Positions 53,274-62,662 are shown, counted from the first letter of the stretch. The stretch is DNA of 64,000 nt from Clostridium sp. BJN0013 (GCF_040939125.1 NZ_CP162495.1:1364001-1428000); one strand, 5' to 3'. A program made the numbers and translations. Notes: generated by a model from the letters alone, not told the origin.

Positions 53274-54503
53274 ATGAGCATTTTTTATTTGGAATTGAAG
53301 AGGGTGTTAAGAACCCGTTCAACATGGATTTTGCTGTTGGCAGCCATTTTATTGACTGGAATTATGGCATACTTTCCCATATCATATGTCCATTATACTT
53401 ATGTGAATAAAAATGGAAAACAGGTATCGATTTCTGGAATAAAAGCTATAGAAGCCCAAAAAGGACTTATGGTACAGGGAAAGATTACACCAGATAAAAT
53501 ACATAAAGCAGTTGAAAATTATCAGGAAGTCACAAAGAAATATGGAAGTATTTATAGCGACAATATCCCTCAAGATATCTACAATGAAAAAATACTTCCG
53601 GTTCAATATATAATATATCGGTTGGAGAGTGTATATGCGGATCCAAATACAAAGGCACCTGCAGATTTAAGTAAGATTTCTCCCGAAGAAGCTGCGGCAA
53701 ATTTCTATAAAAAATATACTGAACAGATAAAAGGGAGAGTTTTGGATCCTGTATCACAAAAGAAGGCACTTTCCATGTATGAAAAAGTAGATAAACCTTT
53801 TAAATTCATATATGGCTATGGCAGCAGTGATGCCGGAAGCTATCTTATTATGTTGATTTTTCTTTTAGTAATTATATGCACATTTATTACTGCTCCAATA
53901 TTCTCTGCAGAATATCAGACAGGGGCAGACAGTATATTAAGGTGTACTAAATATGGCAAAGCAAAACTTTCTGTATATAAGGTAATTTCTGCTATTTTAA
54001 TTTGCAGCATAACTTTTGCAATTTGTATTTCCGTATTTAGTATTATTGAAAACAGGGTGTTTGGATGGGATAGTCTAAGGACATCACTTCAAAGTATAGG
54101 AGATATCTATCTGCCTGCTGTAAGTGTTGGTGAAACTGAAATTATTACAGCAGGAGCGGGCATGTTGACGCTTATTGCAGTTGTCAGCTTTACACTGTTT
54201 TTATCTGCAAGATGTAAGAATACAGCTAATTCAATTATAATAAGTATTGTATTTTGTATATTGCCCCATATACTTTCTTCTATTTCCGGAAGCAATATTA
54301 TGAATTGGATTAGAATGATTCTGCCATCCGGGGGTACAGGTCTTGGAAATAGTTTTGGCTGTGAACTTGTGGGACTTACCTTTCTTAAATTAGGCTCTTT
54401 TAGTTTATGGGCACCATATGTAGTAATTGGTGCAGCAATTATTTCCATTCCCTTGTTTGTAGCCCTTACAATTTTGTCCTATTGCAAACATGAATTGGTT
54501 TAA
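53274..54503 (+). CDS. ABC transporter permease with large extracytoplasmic loop
   Basis: This 409-residue protein has one membrane helix at residues 15-33, an extracytoplasmic domain of about 150 residues, and then a cluster of about five or six helices from residue 185 on (IMLIFLLVIICTFITAPIFS and following). GGAAAGGAG precedes ATG 53274; an earlier in-frame ATG at 53133 lies inside the ATPase gene and is not used. The ABC-2-like layout with a big first loop is typical of exporters partnered by the upstream ATPase. The substrate is unknown. Confidence 0.82.
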   Translation: MSIFYLELKRVLRTRSTWILLLAAILLTGIMAYFPISYVHYTYVNKNGKQVSISGIKAIEAQKGLMVQGKITPDKIHKAVENYQEVTKKYGSIYSDNIPQDIYNEKILPVQYIIYRLESVYADPNTKAPADLSKISPEEAAANFYKKYTEQIKGRVLDPVSQKKALSMYEKVDKPFKFIYGYGSSDAGSYLIMLIFLLVIICTFITAPIFSAEYQTGADSILRCTKYGKAKLSVYKVISAILICSITFAICISVFSIIENRVFGWDSLRTSLQSIGDIYLPAVSVGETEIITAGAGMLTLIAVVSFTLFLSARCKNTANSIIISIVFCILPHILSSISGSNIMNWIRMILPSGGTGLGNSFGCELVGLTFLKLGSFSLWAPYVVIGAAIISIPLFVALTILSYCKHELV

Positions 54504-54550
54504 TATTCATTTTGAAATTAATAAATTTGGTAGTAGATCGGCTCTTATAA

Positions 54551-54587
54551 GCAAACTCCACCTGAACCTAAGAATCACTTGATAGCC
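54551..54587 (+). repeat. Dispersed structured element, copy E (right end only)
   Basis: GCAAACTCCACCTGAACCTA followed by AGAATCACTTGAT is nearly identical to the right end of copy A. It lies between the permease and GNAT genes. Confidence 0.6.
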
Positions 54588-54637
54588 GTGATATAATAAA
54601 AGTAAATAAATATGGATAAGACTGGAGGAAGCTATTT

Positions 54638-55123
54638 ATGATAAGAAGGGCAGAGGAACAAGATATTCCTTTTTTACTAGATATATATAATGAGGCCATA
54701 TTAAATGGTACAGCAACTTTTGATTTAGAACCTAAAACTTTAGAAGATAGAAAGCAATGGTTTTATGATCATATTGGAACACATCCTTTATTGGTGTATG
54801 AAAAACATGGAAAAGCTATTGCATATGCAAGCTTGTCTACTTATAGAGAGAAAAAAGCATATGATGGAAGTGTGGAGTTTTCTATCTATATTCATAAAGA
54901 CTATAGAGGAGTTGGGATCGGGAAACAGTTAATGGAAGCAATTCTTAAGCTTGCGAAAGAAATTGATGGAATTCATACAATCATATCTATTATAACTGCA
55001 GGCAATGAAGTTAGTGATAGGCTTCACGAAAAATTTGGATTTACCTACTGTGGGAAAATTAAAGAAGCAGGGTATAAATTTGGACAATATTTTGATATTA
55101 ATGTTTATCAGATTATGGTATAA
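54638..55123 (+). CDS. GNAT acetyltransferase, phosphinothricin acetyltransferase-like
   Basis: This 161-residue protein opens IRRAEEQDIPFLLDIYNEAI, then LNGTATFDLEPKTLEDRKQW. The acetyl-CoA-binding P-loop is DYRGVGIGKQLMEA near residues 89-102, and the end is KFGFTYCGKIKEAGYKFGQY. This pattern is that of PAT/Bar and YwnH proteins, which acetylate phosphinothricin, methionine sulfone or similar amino groups. GGAGG before ATG 54638 sets the start. It is a single gene; the physiological substrate is not known. Confidence 0.88.
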   Translation: MIRRAEEQDIPFLLDIYNEAILNGTATFDLEPKTLEDRKQWFYDHIGTHPLLVYEKHGKAIAYASLSTYREKKAYDGSVEFSIYIHKDYRGVGIGKQLMEAILKLAKEIDGIHTIISIITAGNEVSDRLHEKFGFTYCGKIKEAGYKFGQYFDINVYQIMV

Positions 55124-55248
55124 GTATTAAGCTATTCTGTTGCTTATGATAATTTCTTTTTCTTCTTTAAAAAAAGTTTATCGAGATAATCTGTGAGGAG
55201 TATAATTCAGCAATTTATATGTAAAACTATATATAGGAGATGATAGCT

Positions 55249-55425
55249 TTGGATAAAAATAGAGTGAAAGAAATACTTGAATCTAAAGGAATTATAGAAG
55301 TAAAGTATAAAAATAATCCTGTGTGGCTTGAAAGTATAAGTACGGATAAAGATGACAAGATACAGGTTAAGGATTTAAATACGAATGAACACTTTAGTGT
55401 AAATATTGTAGATTTAAAAGAATAA
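55249..55425 (+). CDS. sspH: SspH-type small acid-soluble spore protein
   Basis: This 58-residue protein reads LDKNRVKEILESKGIIEVKY, then KNNPVWLESISTDKDDKIQV, matching the H-type small acid-soluble spore protein family (NRAKQIIES and PVWIE in Bacillus). AGGAG at 55235-55239 is 9 bases before TTG 55249; the ATG at 55240 is one base from that site, so TTG is the better start. These proteins are made in the forespore. Its presence supports a spore-forming host. Confidence 0.85.
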   Translation: MDKNRVKEILESKGIIEVKYKNNPVWLESISTDKDDKIQVKDLNTNEHFSVNIVDLKE

Positions 55426-55544
55426 TGTTATCTTGACCTTTAATGTTTTTATAATTCATTCCATAAAGACTTGTACTCTTATGGTAGAAAATGTAAGAAA
55501 TTTAAGCTTAGTAGGTTAAAATTGGAAAGTAATATTTGATATGT

Positions 55545-55575
55545 AAAATACCCACTAAATAGTAGTGGGTATTTT
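55545..55575. terminator. Bidirectional terminator
   Basis: AAAATACCCACTA (55545-55557) pairs exactly with TAGTGGGTATTTT (55563-55575). It lies between the convergent sspH and calcium-ATPase genes and can serve both. Confidence 0.85.
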
Positions 55576-55588
55576 GTATCAAACGTTT

Positions 55589-58207
55589 CTAAGGGGTTTT
55601 TGTAGACTTCACAAATATAAATTTGTAGGCTTGTACCGATATAAAGGGTATAGAAGACATTAGGTATATAATACCAAGTTGATTTAGGGTAAGTTCTTTA
55701 ATTTCAAATATATTCCTCAATAAAGGTATAAGCAGCACTGAATTTAAAAGTACTAGTCCTAACCCAAAGGCAATCCATACGTATTTATTGGAAAATATGC
55801 CAATTCTAAAAATTGACTCTTTAGATCTGCAGTTGAATCCATGGAATAGTCTTGATAGGCATAATGTGGAAAATGCCATGGTACTTGCAAGTATTTTGTC
55901 TCCCGTATTTAATCCTATATAGAAGGCAGTTATAGTACATGCAGCAATAATTAGGCCTTCAGTCAATATTTCCTTTCCAAAAGTTTTTGTCAGAATAGGG
56001 GTATTTATATTTCTGGGCTTTTCTTTCATAACGTTATTTTTATAAGGTTCCAGCCCCAGGGCAATTGCAGGAAGACTATCTGTAATAAGGTTTATGAATA
56101 ACAAGTGAACTGCAGTAAACGGCATTGGCAAAGCTGCTAGAGAAGTATATAGTACTGCCAGTATTCCTGCTGTATTTCCAGATAGTAAAAATTTAATGGA
56201 GTTTTTTATATTGTTATATATATTCCTTCCGTTTGAAACTGATTTTACTATGGTGGCAAAATTATCATCTGTTAAAACCATAGAAGCTGCATCCTTGGAT
56301 ACTTCCGTGCCTGTTATACCCATTGCTATTCCGATATTTGCCTGTTTGAGGGCAGGAGCGTCATTTACACCGTCTCCTGTCATGGCAACTATATTTCCCC
56401 TATCCTGCCATGCCCTTACTATTTTGATTTTGTGTTCTGGAGATACTCTGGCGTAAACAGATATTTTTTCCACTCTTTTTTTAAGTTCCCCTTCACTTAA
56501 ATGATCCAGTTTATATCCTTCCACAGCTTCACTTTCATCTTTTAAAATGCCGATTTCCCTGGCAATGGCAGAAGCTGTTATTTTATGATCTCCAGTTATC
56601 ATCACTGGCTTGATTCCTGCTCTTATACAGTCTGAAATAGCTTCAGCAGATTCTTCTCTAGGTGGATCCATCATGGCTATCAATGCCACAAAAATCAAAT
56701 CATCTTCTTCTTTAAAAGTTATTTTGGTTTTATCAGTATCTATTTTTTTATAGGCTGTGGCCAGTACTCTCAAACCGGTTCTGGAGAAATCTTTATTTGC
56801 ATTTTCTATTTTCAATTTATCTTCCATTGTTATATTCTTTATTTTACTTGAAGTTTGTATTTTTGAAACTCTGTTTATCAGTACGTCTAAAGCTCCTTTT
56901 GTTACCATTAAAATTTTGTCATCTACTCTATGAACTGTACTCATTAATTTTCTTTCTGAATCAAAAGGAATCTCGTCTATTCTAGGGTATTTTTCCCTGG
57001 ATGACAATTCATCTATATTATAGGCTTTACCTAAATTCACCAGTGCAACTTCGGTAGGATCCCCTATTTCGTCTTTTCTGGATGAGGATGCATCGTTGCA
57101 CAATATGCTCATCAGTACAGCTTTTTTCTCTATATCATTGTTCATATCTAAATCTTTGGAATTCAATGTTTTATAGTCCACATATAATTTTTTTACAGTC
57201 ATTTTATTTTGTGTCAGGGTTCCTGTTTTATCTGAACATATTACGGAAACACTTCCCAGTCCCTCTACAGCCTTGAGTTTTTTTATAATGGCGTTTTCTT
57301 TGGTCATTTTTTGAGTACCCAGGGCAAGAACTATGGTGACAATGGAGCTTAAAGCTTCAGGAATGGCTGCTACTGCCAGCGCTACTGAAAACATTATGGA
57401 GTCTATGATTGAGTATCCTCTAAATACATCTAAAATGAAGATTAAAGCACATATGATAAGTATGATGGTTGAAAGCTTTTTGCTGAAATTGTCCAAATTT
57501 ACCTGAAGGGGTGTTTTTTTCTCTTCAGTATTTTTCAAAAGGGAAGCTACATTTCCAAGTTCCGTATTCATACCTATACTGGTTACAACCATAACTGCCC
57601 TTCCGTAGGTTACAAGGCTGCCGGAAAAAAGCATATTTTTTCTATCTCCAATAGGTACATTTTCCTCTTCTATTGTATTTGTTGTTTTTGACACATTTTC
57701 TGATTCTCCTGTAAGTGAACTTTCATTTACCTGAATGCTGTAATTTTCTATTATTCTGCCATCTGCACTTACATAGTCTCCTGCTTCTAGATACAGTATA
57801 TCTCCTACTACAACTTCCCTAGAAGGTATTTCTACCTGTATTCCATTTCTCAGCACTTTTGCTCTAGGGGAAGAGAGAGATTCCAAACTATCCAGTGATT
57901 TTTCAGCTTTAACCTGCTGTATGGTACCTAAAATTGAATTGAGAATTATAACTGCAAATATGACTAGAGCACTTTCAACATTGCTTAAAAATATTGAAAC
58001 GGTGGCAGCTACTATTAGTATGATTATCAGTAAATCCTTAAACTGTTCCAAAAAAACTTGAAATATACTTTTTTTATTTTTTTCATATAGTTCATTGTAT
58101 CCATATTCCTGGTGCTTTTTTTCTACTTCTGAATCCTTTAATCCATTGAGAGAAATTTTTAAAATATCCAAAACTTCTGAAATAGATTGTTGATAAAAAT
58201 TTTTCAA
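55589..58207 (-). CDS. P-type calcium-transporting ATPase (SERCA/PMCA-like, P2 type)
   Basis: This 872-residue P2-type ATPase has the N-terminal cation-ATPase domain, TGES (SSLTGESENV), the phosphorylation site CSDKTGTLTQNKMTV, GDGVNDAPALKQANIG, and about ten membrane helices. The helix 4 site VAAIPEALSS is typical of calcium pumps. It expels Ca2+ from the cytoplasm. CAGGTGA before TTG 58207 (minus strand) defines the start; a longer frame to 58246 has no site. A leader stem-loop precedes it. Confidence 0.92.
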   Translation of the reverse strand: MKNFYQQSISEVLDILKISLNGLKDSEVEKKHQEYGYNELYEKNKKSIFQVFLEQFKDLLIIILIVAATVSIFLSNVESALVIFAVIILNSILGTIQQVKAEKSLDSLESLSSPRAKVLRNGIQVEIPSREVVVGDILYLEAGDYVSADGRIIENYSIQVNESSLTGESENVSKTTNTIEEENVPIGDRKNMLFSGSLVTYGRAVMVVTSIGMNTELGNVASLLKNTEEKKTPLQVNLDNFSKKLSTIILIICALIFILDVFRGYSIIDSIMFSVALAVAAIPEALSSIVTIVLALGTQKMTKENAIIKKLKAVEGLGSVSVICSDKTGTLTQNKMTVKKLYVDYKTLNSKDLDMNNDIEKKAVLMSILCNDASSSRKDEIGDPTEVALVNLGKAYNIDELSSREKYPRIDEIPFDSERKLMSTVHRVDDKILMVTKGALDVLINRVSKIQTSSKIKNITMEDKLKIENANKDFSRTGLRVLATAYKKIDTDKTKITFKEEDDLIFVALIAMMDPPREESAEAISDCIRAGIKPVMITGDHKITASAIAREIGILKDESEAVEGYKLDHLSEGELKKRVEKISVYARVSPEHKIKIVRAWQDRGNIVAMTGDGVNDAPALKQANIGIAMGITGTEVSKDAASMVLTDDNFATIVKSVSNGRNIYNNIKNSIKFLLSGNTAGILAVLYTSLAALPMPFTAVHLLFINLITDSLPAIALGLEPYKNNVMKEKPRNINTPILTKTFGKEILTEGLIIAACTITAFYIGLNTGDKILASTMAFSTLCLSRLFHGFNCRSKESIFRIGIFSNKYVWIAFGLGLVLLNSVLLIPLLRNIFEIKELTLNQLGIIYLMSSIPFISVQAYKFIFVKSTKTP

Positions 58208-58232
58208 TGAAATCACCTGCCCTATAAAATAA

Positions 58233-58286
58233 ATAAAGACTTTCAATATAATTCTGGATAAAATCCAAAACTATATTAAAAGTCTT
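58233..58286 (-). promoter_or_regulatory. Leader stem-loop before the calcium ATPase gene
   Basis: On the minus strand 58286-58272 pairs with 58250-58236 (14 of 15) around a 21-base loop, followed by TTATTTATTTT. It lies 30 bases before the start and could be an attenuator or an mRNA-stabilising hairpin. Confidence 0.45.
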
Positions 58287-58449
58287 ATAACCAATAAATT
58301 GGTATATAATGCCAGATTGGAGAATCAATCGTAATGTTGACATTATATTTTCAATTACTCCCTTTTAATATACTGTTTTACATATTTAATATAACATTAT
58401 AATATAGTATTTTTAACCATATGTCAATATTTTTATGTGGTATATTTAG

Positions 58450-58532
58450 AAGAATTTATTCAGGCGCGTAGCAGTGCTTATCTCCTAATTTGAAGAAGAT
58501 GGGAGTATTTAGCAATGGTAGTGTTCGGATAA
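58450..58532 (-). repeat. Dispersed structured element, copy F (left part, inverted)
   Basis: Read on the minus strand it begins TTTATCCGAACACTACCATT, contains CTTCTTCAAATTAGGAGATA and AGCACTGCTACGCGCCTG, and ends AATAAATTCTT. It aligns along its whole length with copies A and B. It lies between the FtsX-like permease stop and the calcium ATPase promoter. Confidence 0.65.
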
Positions 58533-58541
58533 ATATATTTT

Positions 58542-60785
58542 TTACTCATTTTCCGATTTTAGAGAGTCAGTCATTGAAATTCTGTTGATTTTCTTCCTGT
58601 TTAGAGCTTTGGATAATTCATAGGTCAGATATATTATGATAAACCCTAGAATGATGTATATATAGTTTATAGTTACAGGGAATGAAATGCTCATATCTTT
58701 GGCGGCAGAATTAAATAATGAGTTCAAAAATACAAGAATCAGTGGTATTCCCAGAATATAACCTGCAAAAACCATAAGTGAAGAACTATTTAATATGAGA
58801 GAGTAAATCTCTTTTTTTCTATATCCCAATATTTTAAGCAGTCCTATATTTTTTCTGTTCTCTTCTATGATTAAAGAAGTTACTACATATATAACTATGA
58901 GCCCTATTATGAAAGATATAACTGATATGGAGCCTATGGTTAATTTAAGGGGTTGTATCATTGCATTAAAAGATTTTTTTATGTCCTCTACTGAAGCAGT
59001 AGTAAGTAACTTGTCTTCTGGAATTTTCAGTTTATTTGAACTCCAAAGGCCCATATAACTGTGAGGCGGATAGCCAAACATATGGTCAAATTTTTCTATT
59101 GGCATATATACATATTGCCCCAAATAAGTTTCTGCGATGTCATCTATTTTTATATTGTATTCTTTTGAATCAAGCTTGTTTATAACATTTATGGTATCAT
59201 TTGGACTTAATCCAAGTTTGTCTGCAAGGGGTTTTGTAATAATAACTTTATCCGTATCCAAATTATTTCCTGCACTATCTTTCAATGAAACGTATTTCGA
59301 ATTGGGGCTTATTCCGTATAGAGTGATATTCATCTTGTTGTCATATTTCAAATTTAAGGGTATTTCGCAAAAGGCTTCACCTGCTGCAGGTTCTCCACTT
59401 TGGATAGAATTAAAAATGTAGGCATAATTGTATTTAAATGATTCATTGAAAGCATCCTTCATAAGATAGTCCATAGAACTTTTGGTGGCAAATCCAAAGA
59501 GGAGAAACATTGTTGCAAATATAACACCCAATAAAAGAAATATACTTCGGGGTATGTTTCTAAGCTGTTCCCTGATCTTGAACTTGGTGGAAAATTTTAA
59601 TCTGTCAAGTTTTAATTTTCTTTCCATAAAACCTACCTTATTTTTCCCGTAGTTGTTTCTTATCAGCTGTATGGGAGAATATTTGAGGGTGGATCTTATT
59701 ACAAAATAGCTGCAGGTTCCTAGAAAAATTACAGGTAGAAGGATACTTGATACTATATATTTTGCAGTAAAGTCCATGGAGTCCATAGGCATATTAAAAT
59801 ACTGGAGCATTAAATTGACCATGGGTTTTGAGAAGATGGCTCCAAGTACGGTTCCAATTAATCCACCTGTAAATGCAATGGACAGGGGATACATAAGGTA
59901 GTGTTTTGTGATTTCCCATTTATTATATCCAAGAGAATAAAGGGTTCCTATAATTGTAGATTCCTTTTTTAACATCCTCCACATGACAGTTCCTGTGAGT
60001 ATACAAGTTAGGAGTAATAAGGCAATTGGCATGGAGGAACTTATTTGATCTATGCTGTTGAGCTTTGCACTTACGTAGGTTACTCTTGGATTTTCACTGG
60101 TATTTGTCCACTGAAGTACAATTATATTTTGACTTTTTAAGTAGTTTTTAAACTGCAGTATTTTAGAATCCACATTCCCTTCACTGCCATTAAATTTTAT
60201 ACTGTAGAAATTGTTTCCGCTTTTAAAACTGCTAAAATCATTCTTACTTATTACCCCTATTCCAAAACTATTTGGATCATTTATCAGATCCGTTTCTGAT
60301 TTCAGAGGATATATATAGTTTGGAAGTGACATAAAGCCTGATATCTTAAAGGATTTCTCATAGATTTTTATGTGGTCATTGATATTGAGATTATTTGCCT
60401 TTGCATAAGCAGGATCAATCAGAATATCATTTCCATTTAAGTTTTTTCCCTCAATGATTGCGGGAATGTTTATTTTTGTATTTTCACTGAATATCCTGAG
60501 AATGTTGTTATTTGATATTGTATAATCAACTGTTCTGGTCTCTTCTATGTCCATGTTGAATTTTGTCTTAAGAGAATCTAGATTGTTCAATCTTTTATTC
60601 AAAATGAAATCAGCATCTTCCTGGTTGTAATTTTTTTCAAAAGAAGAGGATATACTTGATATATTGCTGGAAAGCAAGTTGAACATAGTAAATAGAACAC
60701 AGCTTAAAATGATAAGCAGCAGAGAACCTATATATTGTGACTTGTTTTCCATCATGGTTCTTTTGATTTTCTTATTTATGACCAT
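58542..60785 (-). CDS. FtsX/MacB-type ABC transporter permease
   Basis: This is a 747-residue two-module permease. Each half has a membrane helix, an extracytoplasmic domain of about 200 residues and three further helices, the FtsX-domain plan (IALLLLTCILTGTVMWRMLK; GSISVISFIIGLIVIYVVTS). Such proteins export peptides or lipids, or transmit mechanical force, using ATP hydrolysis by a partner. The ATG at 60785 overlaps the ATPase stop in TAATG; a GTG at 60791 is less likely. It is the last gene of the TetR-ATPase-permease operon. Confidence 0.87.
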   Translation of the reverse strand: MVINKKIKRTMMENKSQYIGSLLLIILSCVLFTMFNLLSSNISSISSSFEKNYNQEDADFILNKRLNNLDSLKTKFNMDIEETRTVDYTISNNNILRIFSENTKINIPAIIEGKNLNGNDILIDPAYAKANNLNINDHIKIYEKSFKISGFMSLPNYIYPLKSETDLINDPNSFGIGVISKNDFSSFKSGNNFYSIKFNGSEGNVDSKILQFKNYLKSQNIIVLQWTNTSENPRVTYVSAKLNSIDQISSSMPIALLLLTCILTGTVMWRMLKKESTIIGTLYSLGYNKWEITKHYLMYPLSIAFTGGLIGTVLGAIFSKPMVNLMLQYFNMPMDSMDFTAKYIVSSILLPVIFLGTCSYFVIRSTLKYSPIQLIRNNYGKNKVGFMERKLKLDRLKFSTKFKIREQLRNIPRSIFLLLGVIFATMFLLFGFATKSSMDYLMKDAFNESFKYNYAYIFNSIQSGEPAAGEAFCEIPLNLKYDNKMNITLYGISPNSKYVSLKDSAGNNLDTDKVIITKPLADKLGLSPNDTINVINKLDSKEYNIKIDDIAETYLGQYVYMPIEKFDHMFGYPPHSYMGLWSSNKLKIPEDKLLTTASVEDIKKSFNAMIQPLKLTIGSISVISFIIGLIVIYVVTSLIIEENRKNIGLLKILGYRKKEIYSLILNSSSLMVFAGYILGIPLILVFLNSLFNSAAKDMSISFPVTINYIYIILGFIIIYLTYELSKALNRKKINRISMTDSLKSENE

Positions 60786-61483
60786 TACCACTCAATCCTT
60801 TCTGCAGAAACTATGTTTTTATTTATCTTGTTTTCCACAATTTTCCCACTTCTCAATTTATAAATTCTATTGGCCATGGAACTTATAGCCTCATTATGGG
60901 TTATCATGAGTATGGTTGTACCAAAATTTCTGTTGATTCTTTGAAGCAGTTTCAATATTTCCCTTGAAGTTAAAAAATCCAATGCCCCCGTAGGCTCGTC
61001 ACATAAAAGAAGGGATGGATTTTTAACTATAGCTCTTGCAATCGCGGTTCTCTGCTGCTCACCTCCGCTGAGTTCATTCGGGAATCTGTATTTTTTATCA
61101 AGCATATCTACATCCTTTAATATCTCATCTGTGGACAATGGATGTTTGCTTATATTTGAAACAACTTCAATATTTTCACCTACAGTGAGGTGGGGTATAA
61201 GATTATAAAATTGAAATATAAATCCTATTTTCTTTCTTCTATATTCAGTAAGCCTTTTATCCGAAAGTTTGGTGACTTCTGTGTTATCTACTATAACTGA
61301 TCCGTGATCACAGAAATCCAGCCCGCCTATTATATTGAGCAGGGTGGATTTACCGGAGCCTGAAGGACCAAGAATTGCACCAATTTCTCCACTGTCAAGG
61401 GACAAATTTACATTGTCTAAAACAGGAGTAACTATATCACCTGTTTTATAGCTTTTCTTTAAATTATTAACCTGCATGAACAT
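60785..61483 (-). CDS. MacB/LolD-type ABC transporter ATP-binding protein
   Basis: This 232-residue ATPase has Walker A GPSGSGKST near residue 35, signature LSGGEQQRTAIARA, Walker B LLLCDEPTGALD and the H-loop ITHNEAI. It pairs with the FtsX-type permease that starts in its stop codon. GGGGGA lies upstream of ATG 61483, just after the TetR stop (61485). A seven-codon in-frame extension overlaps the TetR gene and the ribosome site and is not used. Confidence 0.9.
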   Translation of the reverse strand: MFMQVNNLKKSYKTGDIVTPVLDNVNLSLDSGEIGAILGPSGSGKSTLLNIIGGLDFCDHGSVIVDNTEVTKLSDKRLTEYRRKKIGFIFQFYNLIPHLTVGENIEVVSNISKHPLSTDEILKDVDMLDKKYRFPNELSGGEQQRTAIARAIVKNPSLLLCDEPTGALDFLTSREILKLLQRINRNFGTTILMITHNEAISSMANRIYKLRSGKIVENKINKNIVSAERIEW

Positions 61484-61484
61484 T

Positions 61485-62129
61485 TTATTTTTCCCCCATT
61501 CCATTTTTTAAAAGCTCAATCATGGACTTAATTTCTTTCTCATTTATTTCAAAATCTTCATCTACAATATCTCTTCCTTTTTTCCTTGAGTTTCTCATCA
61601 TGTGTTCTTTAAATCCCATGGATACTGCTGTAATGAATATGGAAAGCATATTGTCATCTATGTCTTTTCTTATAGAACCATTTTTTTTACCATTTTGGAT
61701 TAATTTTAGTGTATATTCATTTAAAATATCCATCATATAGGACATGGATTCATCAGTTAAATTTTTATATTTTCCAAGGAATACATCCTGGACAAATATT
61801 ATAAGTTTTCTTTCCTCTCTCATCTGAACCCACAGGGATTTAGAATTTTTATAGAATAAATCAAAAATATTTATATCTTTATTATCAGAGATAAAATAGT
61901 TGCCATATTTTTTACCGATAAAATCTGTAGACCATTTTACTGAAAAGAAAAATAGTTCTTTTTTATTGTTGAAATACTGGTATATGCTACCTTTTGATAT
62001 ATTGGCGTTTTTAGCTATATTACCTACATTTGCTTTTTCAAAACCTCGCTCTGAAAATTCATTTACAGCAGAACGCATTATGCTTTCTTTCTTTTTTTCT
62101 TCCAAATTTAAAAATGTTTTTTTTGGCAT
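61485..62129 (-). CDS. TetR-family regulator of the ABC operon
   Basis: This 214-residue regulator has the helix-turn-helix AVNEFSERGFEKANVGNIAK then ISKGSIYQYFNNKKELFFF. The C-terminal domain is unassigned. GGAGG on the minus strand precedes the ATG. It is the first gene of the operon and lies directly behind a strong promoter covered by a 44-bp palindrome, so autorepression together with repression of the ABC transporter is likely. The same pattern (regulator first, transporter next) is common for antibiotic-inducible exporters. Confidence 0.9.
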   Translation of the reverse strand: MPKKTFLNLEEKKKESIMRSAVNEFSERGFEKANVGNIAKNANISKGSIYQYFNNKKELFFFSVKWSTDFIGKKYGNYFISDNKDINIFDLFYKNSKSLWVQMREERKLIIFVQDVFLGKYKNLTDESMSYMMDILNEYTLKLIQNGKKNGSIRKDIDDNMLSIFITAVSMGFKEHMMRNSRKKGRDIVDEDFEINEKEIKSMIELLKNGMGEK

Positions 62130-62144
62130 TACACTATACCTCCA

Positions 62145-62211
62145 TATAATGTGACTAAGAAGTCATATGACTTCTTAGTCACATTATAATACTTAATTCT
62201 ATATAAGTCAA
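62145..62211 (-). promoter_or_regulatory. Promoter with a 44-bp perfect palindromic operator
   Basis: Minus-strand TTGACT (62211-62206), 17 bases, TATAAT (62188-62183). Bases 62145-62188 are a perfect palindrome with 22-bp arms. It contains two smaller dyads, TGACTAAGAAGTCA and TGACTTCTTAGTCA, spaced for two regulator dimers. The palindrome begins within the -10 box and covers the start point. Confidence 0.8.
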
Positions 62212-62323
62212 ACTGTAATAAATCTTTAAAGTATATAATCTCCATCAAAGTATATTGACAATCATAGTAATTTGATATATATTGTAATTGGGCAATCAAA
62301 GAAATACAATGGGAGGTGATAAG

Positions 62324-62659
62324 ATGGACTTAAAAACACCATCAGATCTGCTGCGGGGACATACAGATACTATTGTTTTATCCATTTTAATTAAAGGAGA
62401 CAGTTATGGGTATAAAATTCATAAAGCAATTATGGAAAAGGCTGAGAATCAGTTTGAATTAAAAGAAGCAACTTTGTATTCAAGTTATAGAAGGCTGGAG
62501 CAGGGTGGGTATATTACTGCTTATTGGGGAGATGAATCCCAGGGAGGGCGCCGTAAATACTACAGAATTACTGGAAAGGGAAAGGAACTGTACAGACAAA
62601 ATAAAGAAGATTGGGAATTTTCGCAGAGAATACTCAATAAATTGTTGGAGGGGGAATGA
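62324..62659 (+). CDS. PadR-family transcriptional regulator
   Basis: This 111-residue winged-helix regulator reads SDLLRGHTDTIVLSILIKGD, then SYGYKIHKAIMEKAENQFEL, KEATLYSSYRRLEQGGYITA and GGRRKYYRITGKGKEL, the PadR signature. GGGAGGTGAT before ATG 62324 sets the start; an upstream in-frame codon at 62288 is not supported. The downstream DUF1700-like membrane protein follows after 3 bases. This PadR plus membrane-protein pairing is common in clostridia and bacilli, where the regulator often controls its own operon. Confidence 0.92.
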   Translation: MDLKTPSDLLRGHTDTIVLSILIKGDSYGYKIHKAIMEKAENQFELKEATLYSSYRRLEQGGYITAYWGDESQGGRRKYYRITGKGKELYRQNKEDWEFSQRILNKLLEGE

Positions 62660-62662
62660 TAA

